From: Cordilura impudica
Taxonomy: Eukaryota; Arthropoda; Insecta; Diptera; Scathophagidae
Length of the DNA stretch: 64,000 bases
Direction: 5' to 3'
NCBI GenBank assembly: GCA_963682025.1
Contig: OY821520.1
Coordinates: forward strand, 132,179,937 to 132,243,936
Below the pieces are notes generated by a model, which searched no databases, was not told the origin of the DNA, and was given only the letters and a program-made list of their open reading frames with translations. Below, piece after piece: positions 54,864 through 64,000 of this stretch; positions within the stretch are counted from its first letter, which is position 1; each line of letters starts with the position of its first letter. The translations under genes and the position numbers were made by a program.

Positions 54864-55649
54864 TATACCATATACCACTATGTGGTTTGGGTATAATGAC
54901 TTTGTGCTGCTGTTTGTAACAACCAAAAATATTTGACCTAGACCCATCTTTAATTATACCGATCGAATCAGAATCACTTTCTGAGTTGATTTAACAATGT
55001 CCGTCCGTCCGTCCGTCCGTCCGTCTGTGTGTCCATGTAAAGATTGTAATCAAACTGCAGGTCGCAAATATGAATGTATGAATGATGAAATTTGGTACAT
55101 AAGCTTTTATCGGCCATGGGATGAACACTATTGAAATTGGTGAGAATCGGTCCATGTTCAGACCTAGCCCCCATACAAATTACCCATATGAAATCGACAA
55201 AAATTGCCATAAGATCCAAATTGTCATATAGATCTTACTCAAATTGGGTTTGTATGCGTTCATTAAATCCATTAATGAGTAGTCCAAAAATGATCCCTTT
55301 GACCCCATATAGAGCTGCTTCCCGATCTTCACTTAAATCTATTAAAAAACAAAAATATTGCACTGATTCTTCTCAAATTTTGTTTGTATATATTTTTGCA
55401 AAATACAAGAGACTTTACCAAACATGATCAGGATCGGTCCATTTTTAGACCAAGTCCCTATATAGATATAGCATACGATATGAACTTTTTCATATCTGCA
55501 GCCAAAAAAATTAATAAAAATCCCACTCAAATTTGGTTTTTGCTTATTTTCTATGTCCAGTTAGTTGGGCCTAAGAGATAGGGTCTCTAAACGCATGGTA
55601 TAGGGTATCGTATAGTCGTTCTAGACCGACTATAATGTTCTTACTTGTT
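54864..55649 (+). mobile_element. Helentron/DINE-1-like element
   Basis: Complete copy with about 6 GTCC units. The palindrome has one change (GTCGTTCTAGACCGAC) and the end is CTTACTTGTT. Confidence 0.8.
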
Positions 55650-55958
55650 TTTTTTGTTGAATGACCGTAATTTCAAAAGACAAAATAATACTTTTCAATG
55701 TTTTGAGAGTTAAAAATTATGTGGTATTTCAAAATAATAGTTTCTAAAAATCTTGGCAATTTTTGGTTTGCCATATACTAGGAAAATGTGCTTTTTTTAA
55801 AAGTACTTTAAAAGAATTTACTTTAAAAAAAATATTTAAAAAAGTTATTTTATATAAAAGATCCTTGTTTAAGAAAAGGTAACTTTCTAAGAAAATTTAC
55901 TTTAAGAAGAAAGTTATCATTATAAAAAGGTACTTTTAAAAAAAAAAACTGTACTTTA

Positions 55959-56600
55959 AACAAGTAAGAAAATTATAGTCGGTCGAGACCGACTATATGT
56001 TACCATATACCATGCCTTTAGAGACCCTAGCTCATAGGCCCAATTAACTGGAAATAGTGAATAAGCATAAACCAAATTTGAGTGGGATTTTTATTAATTT
56101 TGTTGGCTGCAGATATGAAAAACTTCATATCGGATGCTATATCTATATGGGAACTAGGCCCAAAAATGGAACGATCCTGACTATGTTTGGTAAAGTCTCT
56201 TGTATTTTGCAATAATATATACATACAAAATTTGAGAAGAATCAGTGCAACATTTTTGTTTTTTGATCGATTTAAGTGAAAATCGGGAAGCAGCTCTATA
56301 TGGGGCCTATGATTAAGAGTTGTCACAGGGATCACTTTTAGACTACTCATTAATGGATGTAACCTTACCAAACATGGTCAGGATCGGTCCATTTTTGGGC
56401 CTAGTCCCCATATAGATATAGCATCCGATATAAACTTTTTCATATCTGCAGCCAAAAAAAATTAATAAAAATCCCACTCAAATTTGGTTTATGCTTATTT
56501 TTTATATCCAGTTAGTTGGGCCTGAGAGATAGGGTCTCTAAACGCATGGTATAGGGTATCGTATAGTCGGTCTAGACCGAGTAAAATTTTCTTACTTGTT
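55959..56600. mobile_element. Inverted composite of two Helentron-like 3' halves
   Basis: 55959-56362 is a minus-oriented 3' half (AACAAGTAAG at the left edge). 56363-56600 is a plus-oriented 3' part (CTTACTTGTT at the right edge). They meet at ATGGATGTAA/CCTTACC with no core microsatellite or 5' end, so both outer ends are hairpin ends. The left palindrome reads AGTCGGTCGAGACCGACT and the right AGTCGGTCTAGACCGAGT. Confidence 0.75.
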
Positions 56601-56624
56601 TTAGTTATTGAAGTTCTCTTAGAG

Positions 56625-57490
56625 CGAGACCATTAAGAGGCTGGACGTAAAAATTACGTGGTGTTAGTATTAAGAGTATAATTTTTACACGTAAATTTTA
56701 CGTGGTGTTAGCAATAAAAGTAAAATTTTGTAGAAAAAAAGTTTTTGGTAGTGATTGAAAATTGAAAGTCAAAAAGCGATTAATTTTAAGCGCGGTCTCC
56801 AGCGACTTCAGTTGTGTTAGCGACGTTAGCAATGTATAGGAGGAAGATGATTTCGATAGCGATGACATTTTTACTGATAAGAATTGGTATCCCATTGCGA
56901 ACGATGAAAATGACATTGAAAAAGAATTGGCAGAATACGGAATACTTCTCATTTACCAAAAATTAATAGGCGGCAAAAAATAGGCCCAATAGAAAATATT
57001 CCTGTAGCTGGCGCAGAAGTAGAAAAAAGAGAAATTTTAGGTAAGAACGGCTACGTTTGGAATAACTTTCCCCTATACAGTGAAGGTGGTAAATGCGTTT
57101 CAAGAAATATTATATTTATTCGGCCAGGTAAGAAAATGACAAGTGCATTGGTTGTATTTTTTATAATATTTTTGTTGTTTAGTTAGGCCAAACGATCACA
57201 CCAAAGCAGTCGATAGAGCTAAAACATATATTTGATTTATTTATGACTGAAATGTTAAATACTATTTTGATTCACACAAACTTGAAAACTTTTATTTTTG
57301 AAAATTGTTTTTTTTTGTTTACCTATTAAAATTGTTTTGTTTAAGAGTTTAAGAAGAATTTAATATGAGTTTTCATAAATATGAGTTATTTAATAAATAA
57401 AAAGCAAAAAATACAAAATTACCCACATTAATTGAAGCGCTTTAGGAAAAATTCCATAGTACGTAAAATTTACGTGGTGCTAGTTTTAAC
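56625..57490 (+). mobile_element. Second piggyBac-like fragment
   Basis: A TTAA at 56631-56634 precedes the left edge. ACGTAAAAATTACGT (56646), ACGTAAATTTTACGT (56689) and ACGTAAAATTTACGT (57462), each followed by GGTG(T/C)TAG, mark both sides. Between them lies the start of a piggyBac-type transposase and then AT-rich filler. The catalytic core is absent. Confidence 0.5.
56797..57130 (+). pseudogene. piggyBac-like transposase N-terminal remnant
   Basis: Reads VSNV*EEDDFDSDDIFTDKN, WYPIANDENDIEKELAEYG, then after a frame change RRQKIGPIENIPVAGAEVEK, NGYVWNNFPLYSEGGKCVSR and NIIFIRPG, followed by GTAAGA. The acidic start, G..W...P and RNII...PG steps are those found before the DDD core in piggyBac transposases. 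A stop and a shift inactivate it. The following GTAAGA may be a true donor of a two-exon gene. Confidence 0.55.
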
Positions 57491-57736
57491 GTATAATTAA
57501 ATCATGTTAGTTAAGAAAAGGTTCTTTTTCCAAAAGGGTCAATTTTTAAGAAAATCTACTTGTTTAAGAAAATATGTTTTTTAATTGTTCTTTGTTAAGA
57601 AAACACATTTTTCTAAAAATTTTAATATGATTTTCTGAAATTCAATTGATTTTTGCTAATTTATAATTGGGAAATCTGAATTCCAATGTATAGAATTGGT
57701 ATTTTCTTAAATTTGAATGGAAAATTTAAAAGGACT

Positions 57737-58436
57737 GCTATACAAATTTTTATTTTTCAACGGATTTCTCTGAAATTTGGTACGCACGATCTCTGTACTC
57801 CAGGAGAGCTCGTCATATGCTTCGTACCGGCCGCGCCTACTTTTACGCCCACTTTTTGGATACAATTCGTTTTCTGTTTTTTGGTATATTTGTTGGCTAT
57901 ACAAATTATTATTTTTCAAGGGATGTCTCTGAAATTTGATACAAACGATCTCTATGCTCCAGGGAAGGTCACGATATGCTTCTTACAGGCCACGCCTACT
58001 TTGCGCCCACATCTATGTATATAACGTTTATGTTTATCCTTTTATTTGTTTCTTTGTTTGATTGCTATAAAAACTTTTATTTTTCAATGGCTTTCACTGA
58101 AATTCGGAAAACGTGATCTCTCTATTCCAGCGAAGGTCGCATTATATATCTTTCTTGCTACGCTTACCTTTCCGCTCACATTTTTATAAAATTAATTTTT
58201 TGTTTTTTGTTACATTTGTTCATTATAGTAATTTTTATCTTTCAACGGCTTTCTCCGAAAATTAGTACATATTCCAGGGAAGGTCGCCATATGACTTTTG
58301 CCGACCACGCCTACTTTTATGCTCACTTTTCATATAAAATTCATTTTTTGTTGTGTGGTATATTTCTTCCCTATACAAATTTGTTTTTTTCAACGGATTT
58401 CTCTGAAATTTGGTTTACACAGGAATAACTTCACGG
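57737..58436. repeat. Tandem repeat, ~160-bp unit, about 4.4 copies
   Basis: Units start near 57737, 57895, 58062, 58224 and 58371. Each holds a T-rich block with CAACGGATTTCTCTGAAATT (variants), CTCCAGGGAAGGTC, a CATATGCTT block and CACGCCTACTTTT. Units differ by roughly a fifth to a third by eye. The long open frame across the first two units is repeat-derived. Confidence 0.8.
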
Positions 58437-59036
58437 TGAACAAATTCCCCAAATTTAAAAAAAAGGTCCCCAAAAGAAATGAACATTTTTTTTAACGAAA
58501 TAAAAAATTAACTTACTCCCAAAATGTATTCTTAAATTTTTACATATTTTTATTTAATGAATTTTGTTAAATATTTATTTTAGTGAAAATTTGCATAGTG
58601 CTCTCAATACATGCCCTACAATAAACGCATTTAAAATGACGCGGACGCGACGCACTCTCGCAACACAGCTCAGTTAAAATATCGCAATGATCTGAAAAAT
58701 ATATTTTAGCAATTAAAATAAGTTAACGAGAACTGCGCGGCAGTATGGGTGGTAGTTGCCAAACGCGAGGAAGCGGCGCGCGGGCGCAGACGCGACGGAT
58801 GCGGACGCGACGCGCTCGCGGAACAGAGCTCAGCTATAATATCGGAATGATCTGAAAAATATATTTTGACGATTGAAATAAGTTGACAACAACTGCGCAG
58901 CAGCACGGGCAGCATCTTATAAAAAACTTCTAAATTAAAAAATAAATAAAAAATTGAATAGAAATAAAAAACGAATTTACTGCCCATACAAATTTTTGGG
59001 GAGAAAGTTAATTTTATTGGGGAATTTGTTCATTGG
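58437..59036. mobile_element. MITE-like element with a GC-rich duplicated core
   Basis: GAACAAATTCCCCAA at 58438-58452 is repeated inverted at 59018-59032, and TCCCCAAAA / TTTTGGGGA lie further inside each side. Within are two copies of a ~110-bp unit. Confidence 0.5.
58638..58915. repeat. GC-rich direct duplication, 160-bp spacing
   Basis: GACGCGGACGCGACGC..CAGCTCAG..ATATCG.AATGATCTGAAA (58638) is repeated at 58798 with about 15% differences. The link between them (58756-58797) is very CG-rich (GGAAGCGGCGCGCGGGCGCA), in strong contrast to the AT-rich surroundings. Confidence 0.7.
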
Positions 59037-59493
59037 GGACTAAGTACTCAGCGCCTGGTAAGCATAGTGAACCAGCTAGTGTAATAATAAATAAATAATA
59101 ATTTTATATAACTGTTCTACATAGCTGAAAGCAAAAACTCATTGATGAATACGGTAACTCTATTTTGTAAACAAAACAAAAAGTGAATATGCCCAAGTTA
59201 TGGTCATATTTTTAAAAGAATAATGGAAAAACCTATTAAATAAAAGACCAGCCCTGTGTATACTCTTAACATTGTTGTGGTTGATGTCTAATTGAAAGTG
59301 TTGACATTCATGTTAAAATAGAAATAACTATTGCAAAAAGCTAAAATTGTGGCGCCATCTACTGTGGCATAGCAACGCTGAGCAAAATTAAGTGACACTC
59401 ATATGTAAATATTACACACAAAAAATACAACATCAAATGTTATTGTTGTTTTTCTTTAAATAAATTAATACTTAACATTTTGTTTTGGTAAAT

Positions 59494-59664
59494 TTACATT
59501 GGTTTTTTATTTTTATTAACAACTAGGTACTTTAGCATTATTTGCTTTAGATGTTCGTGAATTTTTGCTCCCTTTATATTAACTCGTTTTATCTGTTTGT
59601 CGGCTTGTCGACAAAATTCTGGATCGATTTTAAACCACTTTCCCATGAACCAGTCGATCTGAGA
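59494..59664 (-). CDS. Possible terminal exon of an unknown gene
   Basis: On the minus strand an acceptor-like TAATTTTTCTCAG precedes an open frame DWFMGKWFKIDPEFCRQADK, QIKRVNIKGAKIHEHLKQIM, LKYLVVNKNKKPM and stop. Composition is protein-like (balanced, basic, helical) and unlike the AT-driven chance frames nearby. I do not recognise it. No upstream exon was found, so it may be a pseudogene or chance. Confidence 0.3.
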   Translation of the reverse strand, partial: SQIDWFMGKWFKIDPEFCRQADKQIKRVNIKGAKIHEHLKQIMLKYLVVNKNKKPM

Positions 59665-59864
59665 AAAATTATCTAACAAATTTTTTTAGTGGTGCTAAAA
59701 CAATGGAAATTTTAAAATTTTTCTACCAGAGTTGATAAAAAATGTACAAAGGGTTAGTTTTTATTATATTGTAACAACAGCGACCACAAAAACAACAAGT
59801 CCAGCTATGACAACAATACAACGTTTAGAATAACAACAAGAACAATACATAAGCATATATTTTT

Positions 59865-60345
59865 AATTTTTTTTTAATTCTTCAGTGATTTCTCGGGACC
59901 TGTTGAACCGATTGTCATGACTTTTCAAACAGGCACCTTCTCATGATGTTAGTCAATCATTGTCACTAAAAGCGAGCGCCCCAGTTATTATATTGAGGTC
60001 GTGATCGTGACAAGAACAACATACACAAATCGTAATTTTTCAAGACTTTTTTTACTTCATCATTCAATTCTCGGGAACTAATCAGCCGAGTTGGACGATT
60101 TTAAATAGCAAACTTCTCAGGATATTAATGAATCATCTGCTATGCCAACGAGCGCCCTAGATGCCCGATTGAAGCCGTCATCGTGATTTCCACAGTCGGA
60201 CAGATGGACATCGCTATATCAACTCCTCTTGTTATAAGGATCACAAATATATAATTTTATGGGGTCCAAAATTTTTTTTCTAATTATTACAAACGGAATG
60301 ACAAACTTATATATACCCTCTGCTCACTGGGGTGGAGAGTATATA
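59865..60345 (-). mobile_element. Helentron-like element, second family, with internal duplication
   Basis: The minus-strand 5' end is TATACTCTCCACCCCAGTGA with GAGGGTATATATAAG; a GTCC-like core (TGTCCATCTGTCCGACTG) is at 60190-60210. Two ~178-bp units (59885 and 60062) share TTCTCGGGAAC, CTTCTCA.GATATTA and AACGAGCGCCC. The hairpin 3' end was not found. Confidence 0.5.
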
Positions 60346-60792
60346 AAAAAAACAAATTACTTCGTGTTTGACAGGATGATTTTATGTTTATGTTTAATTT
60401 CTTTATTTTTTTAAATAAAATTTGTATTTATTTATCGGAAAATAAAATAATGAATTGAATATGCCATTTATTTTTTTTTTTTTTTTATATAAAAAATTTT
60501 TATAATAAAGGCAAAATATTTTCACTATTTTATGATTTTTATTTATGTATAAAGACATTTCAACCTTTTTAACTTTTTATCGATTGAACACAGAAATGGT
60601 TGTCGTTTAGATAACAACAACAGCTGACTTTAACAATAGCAAATATCGTTTAAAAATTTTACTGAATACCAAAATTGTTCATTTTTTTTTTTCTTTTTTT
60701 TAACAATTCGATTATCGTTAAAATAAGTTACTGAATCGCGCTACTGAACTGATTCTATATTTTGCTAAATATAAAACTAACTGGCCCATTTT

Positions 60793-61587
60793 TATACCCT
60801 ATACCACTATGTGGTTTGGGTATAATGACTTTGTGGTGGTGTTTGTAACAACCAAAAATATTCGTCCTAGACCCATCTTTAATTATACCGATCGACTCAG
60901 AATCACTTTTTGAGTCGAACTAGCAATGTCCGTCCGTCCGTCCGTCTGTGTGTCCATGTAAACCTTTTAATCAAACTACAGGTCGCAAATATGAATGTAT
61001 TTTGATGAAATTTGGTACATAAGCTTTCATCGGCCATGGGATGAACGCTGTAGAAATTGGTGAACATCGGTCAGTGTTCAGACCTAGTCCCCATACAAAT
61101 AACCCCTATGAAATCGACATAAATTGCTATAAGTTCCAAGTTATCATATAGATCTCAGCCAAATTGGGGTTGTATGTGTTTATTAGATCCATTAATCAGT
61201 AGTTCAAAAATAATACCTATAGGAAAATTCTTAGTTATAGGCCCCATATGGACTGCTTCCCGATCATTACTTAAATCTATCAAAAAACAAAAATATTGCA
61301 CAGATTTTTCTCAAATTTGGTTTGTTTATATTTTTTCAAAATATAAGTGACTTTACCAAATGTGGTCAGGATCGGTCCATTTTTCGACCTAGTCCCCATA
61401 TAAATATTGTATCCGATATGAACTTTTTCATATCTGCAGCGAAAAAAATTAATAAAACTGCCACTCAAATTTGGTTTATGCTTATATGCCATATCCAATT
61501 TGTTGGACCGAAGAGGTAGGGTCTCTAAGCCATGGTATAGGGTATCGTATAGTCTGGCTAGACCGACTATAATTTTCTTACTTGTTT
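60793..61587 (+). mobile_element. Helentron/DINE-1-like element
   Basis: Complete copy with a short core. The palindrome is mutated (AGTCTGGCTAGACCGACT), so the stem has a mismatch. End CTTACTTGTT at 61587. Confidence 0.8.
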
Positions 61588-64000
61588 AATATTTTGTAGT
61601 GGTGGGTCTGGTCACAAGACTGTTTTAAGTATTTATAGTGATGAAACAAATTATTGGCACATTAAGCACTTTCAACTTCACGATTGATTTAATGACCTTA
61701 ATAAAGCAATTTTTAATAAACAAATATTTTTACTAAATACAATGATAAGTTTTCAACAAAATTCAAAAAAATTTGATCTTGAGCCTGAATAATTTCAAAC
61801 TCAATCATTAATTATTAACATTGAGTTTAAGACCGCACTGCGAAATAATAAATTAAAAATGCATAAATTCTATGTTAATTTTCTATAAGCAATAGTGAAA
61901 TTTGCAACAAAAAACTACCGCTAAAAAATTATTATACATTGTGAAATTGTAAAAATTTAAAATTCAATACATATTGGCTTCCACATTAATATTTAATACA
62001 AATTTTCCTTCAAAGTGTGATACTACTTGACTCTAATATAAAAAAATAACAGTAAAAATACCCTATAAAATTTCATATCTCTACCCCTAAAACTATAATG
62101 TGCCTTAAAAATCAAAATACTTATATACTTACAACTTAAATATTGCGTAATGTTAAGCAATTCAAAAGTTTTTTTTTTTTCAAATATTGATAAGAGAATT
62201 GATACTTAGTAGCACAGATAAAAACAAAAAAAAAGGGGGTGGGGGAGCAAATCTTTAAAACATGTGATGTTGCCAGTTTATCTTTTCAAGTAACTTTAGT
62301 AGCAGTAAATGACTTTAAAGAAAAATGAAAAATGAATAATGAAAAATTATACTTCACACAAACAAATATTAAAATAATTGACATCACCATTTGTATTTAA
62401 TATTTTTTCCATCTTCTACCTCTTATTTTCCATTATGGTTAATTCAATCAAATGATCATTTTTCATGGCCTAAAGCATTAAATTATATGGTTTATTATAG
62501 CACTCGCAGTTAGTAATTGGAGAATATTTTCTTTTGCTCTTCACGGGTATTACATGACATGGCTGGGGTGAAACAATGTTATAATAAACACCACACACAT
62601 ATTTGGGCTTTAAAAATTGATTTAGAATTTTTTTAAAGACAAATTTATTTATATGTACAGTAAGACTACCCTTATAAGTAAAAATGAAAATGAAAAATTT
62701 CTATGCCAGATGGTTGCACTAGGTTAGTAAAGCGAAATGTCCAAAGCATTTGGTCAGTAAAATTTTATGCCCGTTTTAAGTTTTAATTTTTCTTGGCCAA
62801 CACTGTTTGGAATAAGACGTAAAAATAAGTGTAAAAGTTTTTCCGACCTAAATACTGAGTTCGGATGTCCCCAACAGAATTTTAAGAGGCATTTTTTCGT
62901 TAAATATATTAACCCTATAACCGCTATTTTTACGAGTCACTTTTTTCAAGAAAAATGAGATGTGAATATGTTCTGAAGAAAATTTCATTTGCGGTCGTCG
63001 AAGACAAAAACTTCATCAGAATGTTGTATACATAAGAGCTAAGGTCACGAAAAATTACGCTTTAGAAATTTTCGCCGGCGCACTGTGGCTCAAATTTTGA
63101 TTTCATTGGCCAAAAGTCAAATTTTTTTTTATCATCGATTTTTAAAATTTTTACTCCCTTTTGTAGCTTATATATCCAGATTAAGGTAGCCAAAAAATTA
63201 GGTTAAACTATTGATAATTGTGGGCGTGGCATGCTGTCAAACTCAACTGTTTTTTTTAATTCAGCAAAAGGTGTTTTTTTTTTTGTTTTTTATCAAAAAT
63301 AAATGGTTACTACTCGCAAGCTATCATCGATATTGGCCTGCGGTCTTTTTTGTAATTTTAGTAGGATTATAGTCTTTAGTTTTTGTAAGTAGTCACAGTT
63401 CTAACGTTTGATATTAGGGGCGTTATGAAATATTTATGAAACCACTATATTTTTCTCAAATTTAAACTTTAGTGGAATAGAACTTCTAAAGGAAGTAAGG
63501 GAACAAGAAACGTATACCACCCGGAGAAAGGCGAATGTATCCTGTTTAACCCTATATATACTTTTGCACCCCCCACGAGCCCCCGGTAGAACACTTTTTT
63601 CATTTTAATGAAATTACTCTAAAAAAATTACTCTAAAAAAAATTTTGTTTTTTTACTTTAGACTACGTAAAAGTAAAATAATTAAATAAAATACCTGCGA
63701 AAGGGTTTATTGGCTTTGTTTTGATCAGCAAAAAAAATAAGTCATAAAATGATCGCAATAGGTTCTACAGTAAACAAATGATCTCTTTCTTAATTTACCT
63801 GTTGTCAAATTTAAGGGTCAACCAAAGTCATAAACAATTTTATAAGTTTGTCAATAATCGCGGCACTAAACCACTAAAGATAAAAAACCACCCCATATTG
63901 GCGAGAAACTAATTAGTTTTACCTGATATTGAAGTCTGGATAACAAGTGCAGTTTTGTTCAATTTAAGTACTACCTGCTATGAAATTAAAGATCAATGTG
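61588..64000. other. AT-rich non-coding stretch
   Basis: No gene, RNA or complete repeat was recognised on either strand. Possible remainder of the receptor intron. A lone CACTGTGGCTCAAATTTTG at 63081 looks like a transposon end but has no partner here. Confidence 0.4.

Noticed and set aside
57686..58024. 112-codon open frame
   Set aside because: It spans two units of the 160-bp tandem repeat and repeats itself with stops in later units.
63081..63100. CACTGTGGCTCAAATTTTG as another Transib-like or foldback end
   Set aside because: No inverted partner or target duplication within the window; CACTGTG alone is too short.
1..64000. Search for Helentron Rep/helicase, retroviral gag/pol or other viral genes
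   Set aside because: No Rep HUH motif, helicase, LTR pair, protease or integrase was seen; reverse transcriptases here are LINE or Penelope types.

Overview
The window looks like a gene-poor, AT-rich stretch of a higher fly genome (Brachycera, probably Calyptratae). The evidence is one exon of a sex-peptide/MIP-receptor-like GPCR, an intronless neprilysin-like gene, and DINE-1/Helentron-like repeats with a GTCC/GGAC microsatellite core. There are no bacterial operons, rRNAs, CRISPR arrays or viral genes. Where a start codon matters I used ATG.

Left part (1-18.6 kb): a decayed coding region of unknown identity (877-1862, minus) is split by a 600-bp non-autonomous hAT element with a perfect 8-bp target duplication. 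Next comes a foldback element with long inverted repeats that carries a small Cys-rich gene (copy 1, 4481-8702; internally deleted copy 2, 14553-16189). A 5'-truncated Penelope-like retroelement sits inside the left arm of copy 1. A nearly full-length LINE (9638-13661, minus) is inserted in a second hAT MITE, and a third MITE copy lies at 17856-18583.

Middle (19-42 kb): a Tigger/pogo-like element (19018-23717, TA target) holds a decayed transposase, a LINE fragment with RNase H, and a 262-unit TAGAT array at the LINE 3' end. A second long-TIR element (23837-27988) encodes a decayed protein of a widespread uncharacterised family. A piggyBac-like element (29893-34449) is split by three Helentron-like copies. 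A Tc1 fragment and a second LINE (36286-42046), itself split by two Helentron-like copies, follow.

Right part (42-64 kb): first coding exon of the receptor gene (ATG 44211, donor 44698), with its intron running right. In that intron sits a Transib DNA transposon (45090-48385) with a perfect CGACG target duplication, ends that begin with the RSS heptamer CACAGTG, and a transposase that keeps its DDE triad but is broken in four places. On the minus strand is an intronless M13-family gene that has lost its zinc site (50869-52782). The rest is more Helentron-like copies, a second piggyBac fragment, a 160-bp tandem repeat and a small GC-rich duplicated MITE.

About 13 copies of one ~0.78-kb Helentron-like family make up roughly a seventh of the window. 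They are the youngest layer: they interrupt the piggyBac and LINE copies and are rarely interrupted themselves. Only the receptor exon and the neprilysin-like gene look like working host genes.
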